From: Mytilisepta virgata
Lineage: Eukaryota; Mollusca; Bivalvia; Mytilida; Mytilidae
Assembly: GCA_028015205.1 (NCBI GenBank)
Contig: CM051512.1
Span: 4,462,755-4,526,754, forward strand
Direction of reading: 5' to 3'
Length of the DNA: 64,000 nucleotides
Shown here: positions 21,761 to 34,400 of the stretch, one piece after another
Layout of the letters: every line of letters begins with the position of its first letter
Position numbering within the stretch: the stretch's first letter is position 1
Notes under the pieces: generated by a model
Told to the model about the DNA's origin: nothing
What the model saw: the letters and a program-made list of their open reading frames with translations, nothing else
Databases searched by the model: none
Program-made: the position numbers and the translations under genes

Positions 21761-22029
21761 CTGTAACAAAAATTAGATTTGAGAGATAATCTTTTCGAAG
21801 ATCATTCAAACTAGAAATATTGTATCAGTGAAATGGATATTTAAATTACAAAATGTAGTTTTCATGAGTATGAAATAAGTAATATTAAATCGTATGAAAT
21901 ACATGTTTAAATACGGATATGAAGGTATAACCACTTGAATATATACGTTTCTTTTAAATTCTTGTCGAGTTTTTTTATTTTATCTTTTCTCAGTTCGAAA
22001 AGTTATTACAAATGTAACCCAAGACTCTA

Positions 22030-22290
22030 AATCAAACCTGCTTTAAAGGGCACCTCTATATATCAAATCATTGTCTATAAAGGGCACAGTAAAGAAGTCC
22101 CATTCATGAAAGATGTATGGCAAGAGTTCCATTTGACACCTCCATAAGTACATCTATATCCTTATTCTGTCTCTGATATACACAGCTGGGGATGCCATAT
22201 GGAACTCTTTCCCAAAGTATATAAAATTAACCTCTGTATAGAGAGCACCTGCTCATGTGCCCTTTACAGACAGGTTTAACTGTACTTTAT
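22030..22290. mobile_element. Pogo/Tigger-like MITE, diverged
   Basis: Ends read AAACCTGCTTTAAAGGGCAC and GCCCTTTACAGACAGGTTTA, forming imperfect terminal inverted repeats like those of the element at 49753-49876. It is non-coding. Confidence 0.5.
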
Positions 22291-22299
22291 TTTAATTTA

Positions 22300-24180
22300 T
22301 AGACCGCATGCAAATCTTCGTAAAACACATAATAGATGTGGTAATGAGTCATGTCCCTTTGTAATATGGCAGTAGGGACATGGTGGATTATTTTTTACAA
22401 GACACCCCGACATATACATGGTAGAAGTTTAAGCGAAGGTACACCTCTTTCATTGCCGTTCTACATCTGTATGGGTCTAAGACGTAGTTACAATTATTTT
22501 CTTGAGGATATAGGCGATTTAAAATGCGAACCATAAAGACAAATTCAGGAAAATCTGTTTATCTTAACTAAAATAGTTTAATTGCATTTTTATAATTCTG
22601 TGTGTGCTTTTTCCTAAATTATTGTGATGTAGACTAAAACACGTAATTATAAATACTTCATAGCATGAATAAACATTTTAATATCTTAATCTAAAAAACC
22701 GTGTTGTTGAAAGTGTTATCTAAATACAAACAATGTTTACACTTCTATCATATTTATGATATACCTGTAATGTTAAGTATTTTTTTGAAGACAGGTGTAG
22801 CCAGGTTTCTATCCAAAATACTTCTGTTTGGCAAAGAAGTCCGATATTATATCCGAGATAACATTTCTACGTACATGTTTGTTTAGATAATGCCTTTATT
22901 GAATGTATATTTGCGAAATATTTGAAGAAATTACCTAATACACAGTGATAGGATGGGAACGTAGTATCATAGTATCATAGTTGCTACAAGCATTTAAAAC
23001 ATGCCACAACGTATCTACCCAGGACAAGGCCATGAAGGCGTGGAATCCATTAAGTCTCTAAAACATGGTTCAAACCCCTGACGACACCAAAAGGGGACTT
23101 ACACACATGTACCCAAACACCTCATAGGAAAGGTACATGTAAACATAATACATTGTAAATATGTACAATCCAGGATCCTTGTGTAAACATCAACTCTCTA
23201 CTTACATGTATTGTTTTATGGTTATTGTGTGAATCTTGAATTTACGAATATTGCTATTGCATGCATTTTCGACACCGAGTTCATCTAGTGCTTGTCCTGC
23301 GAATAGTATTCGACTACCCTTAAATGTAAAAATTATCATTCATTTCAATTATGTAATCCAATGCGATGGTTTTTTTCATTGATTCACCGATTCTAATAAG
23401 CCGCCTCTAAGTGTCTGTGCTAAGTAAAACTATCCTGATTGTTGTTTTTATGTTTGTGTTTTTGTATTCTTATATTACGTTTCATATGGGTGGTGCTAAC
23501 TGATTTATATGTTATTTTTGACATTTCCTGGTATCCGGTTTGCTTTTCGTTGATGAAACCTACATGTACAGAGCACATCGGTATTGTAGAATGGTTATTG
23601 CATCAATGTAAAAAAAATTGTTTTCAATAAATGTAAAATAAAATTTGTTCAGTAAATTTAATGTACAATAGAACATGTTCAATAAATGTACAATAAAACT
23701 CCTGACTGTCCAGTTTTTAAAATTACAAGGTAAATACCCGAATTGACAGTACAGTCCGCCCTAGCTGAATTTTATATACATTCCTGTAATATTTTTACTT
23801 CACAAAGAAAAATTCTGACATAACAATTAAAAAAGTAATTGTTCTACGTCGGCATTAAGGCCCCAAGGTCAAGTCGAACTGACGTTCTACTGTAAATTAC
23901 GTATACATACTGTACTGTCCGTAATTTTTTTTGACGGTTATTGGTTGACTGGAGATCCAGATATCATGCTCTGTTTGAAAATGTTACGACGCTGAAAATA
24001 ATGATGACTAAGAAACAAAAAACGAAGTGGCCCTTTACGACATAATACTTGTTACAAATGTTTTCAATATGAATTGGTCTTTGACCGTCTTTCGCAATTA
24101 CATACACTACAAAATAGATTACAGGAAAGGTCAACAATGATATACCAATCAAACAACGTCACCCAACAGACCAGAGCCCT
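22300..24180. other. No gene seen
   Basis: AT-rich intergenic DNA. A hydrophobic open frame at 23964-24152 on the minus strand lacks splice or start context. I see no supported exon. Confidence 0.4.
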
Positions 24181-24204
24181 AGACGTAAAAAAAAAAAAAA
24201 ACAC

Positions 24205-25425
24205 GAAGAGCACAAAACACAACAGAGTGTATCTAAACCTCTACCTCGAGGTATGAAATCTCATAAAACACAACAGAGTCTGGATCTGAAACTCTATCTC
24301 GAGGTATGACATCTCACAAAACACAACAGAGTCTGGATCTGAAACTCTATCACGAGGTATGACATCTCACAAAACACAACAGAGTCTGGATCTGAAACTC
24401 TATCTCGAGGTATTAAATCTCACAAAACACAACAGAGTCTGGATCTGAAACTCTATCTCGAGGTATTAAATCTCACAAAACACAACAGAGTCTGGATCTG
24501 AAACTCTATCTCGAGGTATTAAATCTCACAAAACACAACAGAGTCTGGATCTGAAACTCTATCACGAGGTATGACATCTCACAAAACACAACAGAGTCTG
24601 GATCTGAAACTCTATCTCGAGGTATTAAATCTCACAAAACACAACAGAGTCTGGATCTGAAACTCTATCACGAGGTATGACATCTCACAAAACACAACAG
24701 TCTGGATCTGAAACTCTACCTCTAGGTATTAAATCTCACAAAACACAACAGAGTCTGGATCTGAAACTCTATCTCGAGGTATGAAATCTCACAAAACACA
24801 ACAGTCTGGATCTGAAACTCTACCATTAGGTATGACATCTCACAAAACGCAACAGAGTCTGGATCTGAACCTCTACCTCGAGGTATGAAATCTCACAAAA
24901 CACAACAGTCTGGATCTGAAACTCTACCATTAGGTATGACATCTCACAAATCGCAACAGAGTCTGGATCTGAACCTCTACCTCGAGGTATGAAATCTCAT
25001 AAAACTCAACAGAGTCTATCTAAACCTCTACCTCGAGGTATGAAATCTCACAAAACACAACAGAGTCTGGATCTATAACTCTATCACGAGGTATGACATC
25101 TCACAAAACACAACAGAGTCTGGATCTGAAACTCTACGTAGAGGTATGAAATCTCAAAAAACACAACAGAGTCTGGATCTGAAACTCTACCTCGAGGTAT
25201 GAAATCTCACAAAACACAACAGAGTCTGGATCTGAAACTCTACCTCGAGGTATGAAATCTCACAAAACACAACAGAATCTGGATGTGAAACTCTACCTCG
25301 AGGTATGAAATTTCACAAAACACAACAGAGTCTGGATGTGAAACTCTACCTCTAGGTATTAAATCTCACAAAACACAACAGAGTCTGGATCTGAAACTCA
25401 ACCACGAGGTATGAAATCTCCGTAG
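24205..25425. repeat. 53-bp tandem array, about 23 copies
   Basis: A head-to-tail array whose unit includes TCTCACAAAACACAACAGAG, TCTGGATCTGAAACTCTA and CTCGAGGTAT. The spacing between copies is 53 bp (24418 to 24471, for example), and some units lack two bases. Variants alternate between CTCGAG, CACGAG and CTCTAG and between GTATGAAA and GTATTAAA. Because 53 is not a multiple of three, it cannot encode a repeat in one frame. Confidence 0.9.
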
Positions 25426-25940
25426 TGCTCAACGCTGATTCAATAACATTGTTAAAGAACAGATGCAAATGCAAAAATAAGCAATAAGACAGATTACGAA
25501 AAAAATATATATTCGGGGTATACCCCTTGTATTCAAAATTCTATAATACACTGTACGTGTATCTTTGTTTCAGATGCTTATTATTTAAGAATTTATATTT
25601 AAATATATTATTCAAGTAAATAAACATATACTAAATAGGTAAATAAATACAGGAAATAAACAAAAATTAAAAAATACCCCAGGCCTGATTTATATAAAAA
25701 AATGATAAAAATGATAACCCGACTAAGAAAACCCCAATAAAAGTAGAAAACCTATTTTACTAAACAAGCACTGTAGATTTGATACATATATTTTTTAAGT
25801 TATTAGAAACATGAATTCAGGTATACCCTTATTTTCACACTTCACAGCTACAATGTTGTCATAAGCAGAACATTACAAAATCTAACAGACTAAGTAATAT
25901 CAGAGCAATAAAAATTTCATTTTAAACTGATAATAAATAT

Positions 25941-26160
25941 TGTTTAGTTTGTTTAGTTAGGGTTTTACGCCGTTTTCAGCACATATGGCTATTTCGCGGC
26001 GGCCAGTTTTTATTGGTGGAGGAGGCCGGAGAGAACCACCGACCTTCGGTAGGAAAATTGGCAATCCTTTTTAATTTTAGTTCGTGATTCGAACTCACAA
26101 CCTCAGTGTTGACAGGCTAGTGATCATTAGTAGTCATGACCACTCGGCCACCGAGGCCCT
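25941..26160 (-). mobile_element. tRNA-derived SINE (family S1), copy 1
   Basis: The reverse complement begins GGGCCTCGGTGGCCGAGTGG (box A-like) and has a box B-like segment GTGAGTTCGAATCACGAAC, followed by a body ending CTGAAAACGGCGTAAAACCC. It matches 61455-61718 on the plus strand but lacks about 35 bp after box B. Confidence 0.75.
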
Positions 26161-26214
26161 TGATAATAAATAAATTGAAAATAAAGCCAAAGACATAATT
26201 TAACAATGTCTGTT

Positions 26215-26515
26215 TAGAATTCATGGTGATGAAATAAACATACATTTATTTGGAGATTCGACATTTTTAGCGTACGCTTTAAAAAATAAGTATGTCACTT
26301 GCTCCGAAATTCCGTAAAATAGAGAAAACAGGCTTGGTGATATTGATAGAATTTATGATGCTGACAAAGTTCTGAACAGTATATTAGGTAACACAAAGCC
26401 AACAAACAGCAAACCACTTAAGCATGTAAACATAGTGACTCAAGCTATTGACTGGGTACATTTGCATTTTCAAGATGAAAGCATGCTTCCTGTTCACAGC
26501 AACAATATAAATAAA
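26215..26515 (+). pseudogene. Broken ORF of unknown origin
   Basis: From about 26222 one frame reads FRIHGDEINIHLFGDSTFLA and YALKNKYVTCSEIP, then a single TAA, then NRENRLGDIDRIYDADKVLN and SILGNTKPTNSKPLKHVNIV to about 26515. The composition is protein-like on both sides of the stop. There is no start or splice context that I can fix, and I do not recognise the family. It could be a transposon ORF fragment or a dead gene piece. Confidence 0.3.
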
Positions 26516-26619
26516 TCAAATCAAATATTTTTATTGGAAAGAGTACATAAGAGGCGTGATCCAAACACATTACATAAACATTACGTGTATAAACATTTAA
26601 AATATAAGTAGTCTCAATG

Positions 26620-27835
26620 TATATAATAGTATACCAAACACTGAGTAGCCATAGTCATACAGTCATAATTCATATATCTCAACAATGAATATTGACTAGA
26701 CAGTGGTGCCTGTTTTCAAACGCTTCCTTTATGAATAAACATAGGTTTCGTAATTTTTTTTTTAAAGAATTTGGATTCAAGATTCCTGATAATGATTCAT
26801 CTATAATATTATCGGGGATTTCGTATTTAATTCGTAGAGAATATAAAAAATAATATAAATATATATAAGAATATAAAAAATGATGATGTACACTTTTTGA
26901 GGGAGTGTGGGGATTTCCAAAAAGAGTGTTATTTGTAAAGCTGTGAAAAATGTTGATAATTATGGACGACCCCTTTAATGAATTTACGTTATCATATCAT
27001 CATTATGATCATCATCAGTCTAAATGTTATTATTATTTTCTCTAGATTGTCCTTAATCTATTTAAGCTTTCCTGGTAGATGAATAGCGATAATACTAATA
27101 CTCAGTACAATTTACATGTTAGATATGATTTAAATTACCTGTGTATTCTGTCTGCAGCCCAATATTATTTATACTCCATCGTAAATAACGTATCGGTGAT
27201 ACATCTCAATTTTCTCTATATATTATCTTAACATGAAGCCACTATTCCTTTGTCACATTTGTATTTACTTAATGTTATCACAGTCAGGATACACACGACC
27301 CCGTTATCTGGTCAAATTTAACCAATGATACCCTGTTCAACCCGGAAGTTTTAGATATGTTATGGTCACAGGTAGTAAGTAAATAAATGTCAAATTTGAA
27401 ATACTCCTCAAAACCCCTGTTTTCTAAAAATAGCACATCTTTTCAATTGAATTTAAATTCGGTCTCTGAACTTAATCTTGTCGTGATGTAAGGATTTATA
27501 AAAATGCTCTTGGCATCATTGGTATCCATACATGTACGTTAACAAAAAGTCATATTGTTGTAAAAGTCACAGCAGTAAATCTGGTTCGTAAATTATTTTG
27601 TAAACTTTTAATAAAAAGATCAATGAGAAAAATATTTTAAGATAATAAAACTAATTTCAAGGTTATTTGTGGATAAACTTCAACTGATTATTAACTCATG
27701 GGATGTGGAGCCCAAAAGTCCAAAACTTCGTGAAAAGGCAAAACCATGAGAACAAGAGGTGTACAAGTGACATGTGGCATGACAAACCAATACATTAAGA
27801 TAGAAGAAAAATGACATATAATAAAAAAGCAGAAA
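26620..27835. other. No gene or clear repeat seen
   Basis: AT-rich intergenic DNA with short A/T runs. I see no supported exon or repeat. Confidence 0.4.
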
Positions 27836-27837
27836 CG

Positions 27838-28235
27838 ATTGTTGTTTGTTTAACGTCCAGTGACAAATACTTCGTGCATCCTCATGACGAGCACCATGCA
27901 GTTCAACAATACATCAAACACAATTCACAAATAGGGGTGGGACGGTACATAAAGGGTTACCAACTTTGACTGCCACTGGAAAAGGTTGGAAGGTTAAATA
28001 GGGCCCGATCATATTTAGCCTTAGGTAGCAGCCATTACTCTTTTTCGAAATCTACAGAAGGGGTAGCATGCAGTTCTTCAAACACATTACCGCCTAGCGT
28101 AGTCCAAGGTCAGGCTTTCTGTATAATTACCTGACAACAACCCAAACGAAAGGGTCTCCACTGTCCGCCACCTTCGCACAAGCCAGGAAGCTCTGTGGTT
28201 TGAGCTGCCATGATCCATCAAAGATGTATAGAAAA
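27838..28235 (-). mobile_element. SINE (family S3), long copy with 3' tail
   Basis: Read on the minus strand it has a head with GCTCAAACCACAGAGC (a possible tRNA D-arm), a body shared with 5283-5530 and 46738-46952, and a 3' tail CACTGGACGTTAAACAAACA at 27838-27858. The same tail closes the S2 SINE at 30871-31233. Confidence 0.6.
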
Positions 28236-29261
28236 AAAAAATAGAAATAGAAAAAAAAATCGTACCACTACGACGTCACTGTTACGAGAATCGTAGCCGT
28301 ACTGTTTTTTTTTGTGTGGTAAAAACTGACTGTGATTTTTCTAGAGTTGCAATATTAATCAAGACTAGCATAGCCCTGACAAAAGAAAGCTATGTGACGG
28401 TGGCGAGGATTTATATATATATATATGACAGTAGTGAATCTGTAAATTCAGGTCGACCCCTAGTAATACCATTTTTATATTTCCCATTATGTAACATAGA
28501 AATTTCATTTACAAAATGGGAAATATGACAATATTGTTAGAAAAATGTCCTTTGATAAGATGTATAAAGGCAGTTTATACATTTTCAAAATCTAAGCGAC
28601 ACACACCCTTTATAGTAAAATCGATCTTGCTTTTAATTCAAAGGGGAACAACTCTATTTCATTATCATTAACGGAGTGAAAATGCACGAAGGACATATTC
28701 TTGACAAAAAATCCATATATGTACGTGACAAAATTTCAAGCAGAGCTTTTCTACGACTGTTTTTCTCTTAAATCAAGTTTATCATTACTAGTTTTAACCA
28801 ATGTTCCTTATTTTTTTTTATAAAGTTTATTAAAACTAACAGTTTGGCACAGACAAATTGGTTTCGTCTAATTTTATTGTCCCTGTTCAAAACCGACAAT
28901 CACAAGTTGACGGTAATGATTTTTGCCAATTACTGCTAGAATTTGGAGCTTATAATCAAAATAAAAATTTGACAAATAATTTATAGATATAAAGAAACCA
29001 GGGTCTATATTGTGACGCCTTATCTGAGTCGTAGTACAGAGTCGAGTTTTTAACGTTAATTTGTCAAATGTTTATTAAAATTGTCTCTCAAAGCGATATT
29101 CAGGTATGTAGAAAAATATTTAGTTATTTATTAGCAACTCTTAAGAGAACATACTTTGAAAAGCATTTGAAGTGACAAAAATGCAGATTAAAATGGCCCC
29201 ACTTATTTTCCGGTAGGTCAAAATGCGAAGAGTATTATGAGGGGGTGGAAAGGGGGGGGTA

Positions 29262-29366
29262 CCTTTCTCCTTTCTCCCGCCTTTCGTCTCCTTTCTCCCG
29301 CCCCCTCTCTTCTTTCTCCCGCCCCCTCTCTCCTTTCTCCCGCCCCTCTGCTTCCATCTCCCACCT
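29262..29366. repeat. Pyrimidine-only minisatellite, array 1
   Basis: Tandem copies of a roughly 20-bp unit TCTCCTTTCTCCCGCCCCC. The plus strand is nearly all C and T. Confidence 0.8.
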
Positions 29367-30003
29367 TAACAACCGTCTTTTTTCAGATCAATCGATTTTA
29401 ATACAAATTTGAATTAATATATGACCATATATAGGTGGCATAGGTCTTTATTAAAGCATATACTGATTTTATGAACAAGGCCTGCCTCCGACTCGTACGC
29501 AAATTAATACACAATGTTGGAATGTTGTCAATGGTGCATTGTGCATACCCCAATGTCAAGAAACTTATTTTTGATATGTATGGCCATGTATGAGGATCAT
29601 GCAATTAGACATAGTTTTTTATTGTGTCATCTCTATTTTTCCCTGTCCCCGAGAACACCTTACTTTGTGTGGTCAAGTGGATGACGTAAATATTTAAAGG
29701 TGACCTGGAAAACGCGTTAAGTACATGTAATATTGTTTAGAGAAGGGAGTGTATCTCTATGACATTGTCAGCATCCCTTCTTTTTAAATTTGTAGAAGAT
29801 CGCCAAATACTTAGGATCAGAGTTAATTCCGCTTTGAAAGGATGATTTCTAGAAATGATCGGAAATGGCAAAAATGGTTTAGGAAATATAAATGTTGCCT
29901 TTTTTCAAAGATTTGTCCATTTATTAGAACATTTAGTATCCGGTTTTTCGTTTTTTTACCTCTTTATTTTTTTTTCAACATTAAAGTTCGTCTCCCTTTG
30001 ATA

Positions 30004-30130
30004 GTTCTCCCTCCTTTCTCCCGCCCTTTCTCTCCTTTCTCCCGCCCTTTCTCTCCTTTCTCCCGCCCCCTCTCTCCTTTCTTCCGCCCCCTTTCTCCTT
30101 TCTCCCGCCCCCTTTCTCCCTGTCTCCCAA
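30004..30130. repeat. Pyrimidine-only minisatellite, array 2
   Basis: The same TTTCTCCCGCCC-type unit as 29262-29366, about 640 bp further on, in about six copies. Long open frames on both strands here come from the repeat and are not genes. Confidence 0.8.
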
Positions 30131-30189
30131 TACCCTTTCCACCTACTCTATTATGGGTATATTTTACAAGCTGTGTTTTCAGATAGATG

Positions 30190-30586
30190 TTAAGGATGTT
30201 CACTGCTCAGTTTCAATATAACAAGCTTTTCATAACACTGTTAAGTATTGATAGTGGATTAAAAAATGAAGTAAATGGGGGAAAAAATTCTTGTTCCGTG
30301 TTCTTGTTTTCGAGATATAAGCCATTGAAAATTTGGCGGGAAAATGTGCTCTCTTGATTTTACATAGCTTTAGTATTGACAAGTTTTTTTTTCTCAAAAA
30401 CCATTAAAAATTAACAAGGATTTTATAAGATTTTTACAAATGGCTTATTATTCTGCATGCAAAAGATTTATGAAAAGTAAAATAGGTGTTAGCAGGAAAG
30501 ATAATTTATGGCATTCAAATGGATAAAACCAGATGATTCTGAACATCTGACAAAAACTCAAAAACATGACCAGCGAACATCCTTAA
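30190..30586 (+). mobile_element. MITE with TTAA ends (type R2), copy 1
   Basis: It starts TTAAGGATGTTCACTGCTCA and ends GACCAGCGAACATCCTTAA. The interior matches 42718-43122 and 55047-55428 (for example ATGGCTTATTATTCTGCATG). It is non-coding. Confidence 0.75.
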
Positions 30587-30870
30587 CATGCATTTTGACC
30601 ATTTCAACATTTAGTTCTCATACATGTTTATGGATTTTATGAGACGTCGATCGGCTTTTTGCTGTAGTGCGTTGGACCTTGGGACCAGGCCTCAAGCTGA
30701 GAACAGGAGGCTTTTGATGTCATTTTCACATTTGTCACACTTTTATATTATACTTCATATGACTTATAATCATGTGTTGTATAATATTGTAATGCCATTG
30801 ATTAATATTGACGTAAATTGCAAAAAGTCATCAAGTTTTTGTGTTAACCATTAAAATCGGATACTAGTAA

Positions 30871-31233
30871 CCGCCTCGGTGGTCTTGTGGTAGCGTGCTC
30901 GCCTCGAGTGCGGAAGGTCGCAGTTTCGATCCCCGGCCATGTCAAACCAAAGACAATAAAATTGGTATTTGCTGCTTCCCCTCCAAGCACGTGTCATCCA
31001 GGAGTAAAAGCAAAGGACTGGTCGGCTCGGAGTCTGTATAATGTGTCTGAGTGGGGTGGTATGTCTTCCTGGGGACTGATACCTCGTGAGCTAGCACGTT
31101 AAAAATTCGGCTCAGCGTATTGGTCTAGTACAAAACACAGGTTCATATTCATGTCATATCAACATGCTCTCGTCCTGATATGACTTAATGGTTGCCACTG
31201 GACGTTAAACAATAATTCACCAATTTTTTTTTT
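30871..31233 (+). mobile_element. tRNA-derived SINE (family S2)
   Basis: The head has CGGTGGTCTTGTGGTAGCGT (box A) and GGTCGCAGTTTCGATCC (box B), then a roughly 250-bp body and the 3' tail GCCACTGGACGTTAAACAAT with an AT-rich end. The tRNA stems do not close, so it is not a working tRNA gene. It ends about 200 bp before the lyase start codon. Confidence 0.75.
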
Positions 31234-31437
31234 ATGTTGAATGACTTTTTCCAGTGTCATTTTGAATAAGGCAAGACTAAATTAATATTTTATTAATAAG
31301 TTAAGAATACGGAAACTCCAGTAAATTTAATTGATCTAAATGATTTATAAAATGAGATAACATTCGTATCACATTTAACAGAGACCACAGTCCATATTTA
31401 AGTAAACACACTGAGAGGTCTATGTTGAGAAAATAAG

Positions 31438-34400
31438 ATGGATTTATTAGGATGGATGTGTTTAATTGAACATATCATTTTCACGTTATTTATTGTTATA
31501 TTAATAAACATTTATCTTAAAAATGGAACACAAGAATTTTTTCGTGTTTTAGTGATCGGACTTAAAGCACTTCCGGGTGTCAAGCCGCTGATAGGAAAAG
31601 TGTTACATAGGGAAGTCACTAACTTTGTCAGTACCACAGCGTTAGCTAAGAAAGATGACAAACAGGGTTTCAGTAAGAGAGTACAGATTCCAGAAAAAGG
31701 TTAGTTTATTCATTGAAATGTATATCAGTCTGGCAGCGTACAATCTGAATAGGAAAAGAAAAAAAGAAGAAGATACAATATGGGTTAATATTTAGTACAT
31801 AACAGATAAATATAGTACATTAAACTGGTAGTACATATGTCCTCTGATTCAATAAATCAATTTTACTATCATTTTTAATGTAGTTTTTTTGTTTTATTTT
31901 TAAAATATCAACATGATATGAAGGATTTAAATAAACTACTATTTAAATCCTTTTCTTTACTGAATGGTTTATACAATTTTGTTTTAATTTGTTTATTTGT
32001 ACAAAAAAAATCCTGTATAGTCGATACGACAAGTCTTGGAATGTCTCTGAATCAAAGGTTGGGCATGACATACTTAGACCCACGCTTGATTTACTGCTTA
32101 CTCGAGGAAAAAAAATGGCTAGTTTGTTCCGGTGGAACGCATATGCAGTTTTAGAAATATTATTCTCGTAATGCATTTCGCATGCAACAACTACATTTTG
32201 TTAAAACATTCGTTAAAGGTTTACAAAAGCTGTATCCGTGAATTCCAACATTTTCCAAAATCATAAAAATACTGTCTACACTAATAAAAAGGACAACTAG
32301 TGTTTTCACATGTTTCTGTTCGACTTTTTTTATTTTGTATGGAGTGAATACATTTTTCTGGGCTGAAATACTTGCTTGACAATGTGTAGGAATTATATGT
32401 ACAAATGTAGTTAAATAGAGATCAAATTCCTATAACTTTTTCTTTCGTGTTAATGATAATAATGAAGTAATGTAGGATAACCACTTCTATCTGGAAAGTA
32501 CTTGGGTATGGATCAATCATAAGACTCTTATATGGGATTGTTTTGGGGGCATTCACGATTCAACTTTATTTCCGGGGTTTGTGGAAGTGAATGGCGCTCA
32601 GTATTTTTCTCAAAATATACCATTATTTGATTACCGGCGATATTAATTCATGCCTTTTTTAAACTCACGTCATTTTTGCACCTGTATTTCTTTTTCACCA
32701 ACTTTTGTCTGTTGCCTTTTATTCTTCAAAATCCTACCTTACTTTCCAATATAAAAATTGAGCGGTTATTCCATAGAATGGAATTTACCAATTTTTGGCG
32801 GAATCCAACTACAATACTATTTGTTCTGCGGTTAGTCAAGACGTTCTGGAAAATTAAAGGCTATCACTGGATTATCACAGAGCTTGTTAGGATGGCTATA
32901 ATTGCAATTGAGGCGGAGACAACCTCCTTCAAACTTTGACGGAAAAACATAAATAAAAGAACGGAAAAGACTAGTTTAAGCACTATGCACATAGGAAGTC
33001 TTGACTCAATTTTCTTACTATATCCCGCTCCATTTGTCTTACCTCGAAAAACAAACTACCCGGCAATAAATATCTTTTTATCGTTAACGATTTTTTCATA
33101 ATTTTATGTTTTAAAAAAATCCTATGACCAAGTCTTGGAATGTCACATAATTTCTACCATGACTTGCTAAAACCCCGGTTTAAATACTGCCTAATTTACG
33201 GTCACTGACAAAACGTAATCATGACAAAATAGAAAATTTAAATACACAAATCCAGCATGTCCAGTATATCAACGTTGAAATTGTTTTGAATTTAAGGTTG
33301 ATCACGACTATTTTTTTTTATCACGTAAATAACTGATAAATGCCGACTGTGGACAGAGTCGGCAGATTTCTAAGTTTTATACGAATCGTATGAATCGTAA
33401 AAATCCTAATACATGTACTATGTTTGAGATTCCGAACAGAACCGGAAGTGCTGTTCATTTGGTACTTACAATTTGTTCTAGATTTTCTAAACTACATTAA
33501 AACCACTTTTCAATACTTTTGAATTAATATTATCTGTTTATAATACAGGAATTTCTTCAGAAGAGCTCAGAAATGAGATGAAAAAATTAAAATCGACTGA
33601 AGCCAAGTCAACTAAGGAGGGCAAAATATTTGCGTACATGTACACTTTACCTGACCAACATTTCAAAATACAAACAGAGGCGTTTGATGAATTTGAAGGT
33701 GGGTACAAGTAATATTGTTGTTTGAGCAATTGGAAAGAACATTGATTGACAAACTTTCATTTGTGATGTCACTAGTAACAGATTTGGAACTTAAACGGCC
33801 GTTTCTGTTTTGTGTAATCTTGATGGCACGACATCCACAAATAGCTGTTTCTGTTTTGTGTAATCTTGATGACATGATTTCCACAAACGGTTGTTTCTGT
33901 TTTATGTACAAAATCTAATCCTGATGCCATGATTTTCACAAACTCTGTATCTTTAGAAAAAAAAAATTTAAAGAAGACAAAATCAAGCTATATTGCCTTG
34001 CAGTGAATGAAGACTGGTTTAAAACTAGTTTATACCTACTGTCTATAAACCTCAGTCCGCAGAATGGATTTTTTTCAAAATTTGAATACCTTAACCAATT
34101 GTCTAATCACTTGGATGACAGATACAATTGCAAACAATGTAGCTAGGTCGTAACAAAAACAATTGAACTAACACTTGAAGAGAAACAAAAATATTTAGCT
34201 TGTGGATTTCAAATGTAAAAGGGAATCAACTCTTCCTGTGAGATTTTCTTATATTAGAGTATCACATCCCCGTGCTGCACCAAATATTCACGAAGTTCAT
34301 TGAAAATATTTAAAATAATGGTTTTGCAAATTTTAAGACAAATCCGAGTTAATTATTTCAAATTTAAAATTTTTTCAAGTTCTTAGTTGCATTTATTTTT

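Noticed and set aside
23964..24152. Small hydrophobic membrane protein on the minus strand
   Set aside because: AT-rich chance frame with no start, splice or homology cue.
24205..25425. CRISPR array
   Set aside because: There are regular repeats but no unique spacers; the units are directly adjacent, and the genome is eukaryotic.
29842..30203. Open frames with PFSRP or GEKGRE repeats on both strands
   Set aside because: They arise from the pyrimidine-only minisatellite and have no splice or start support.
30871..30945. tRNA gene
   Set aside because: A and B boxes are present but the acceptor and anticodon stems do not pair; it is the head of a SINE. The same holds for 61455-61530.
32676..32939. 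87-residue frame inside lyase intron 1
   Set aside because: It has no acceptor or donor in phase with the lyase exons and no recognisable content.
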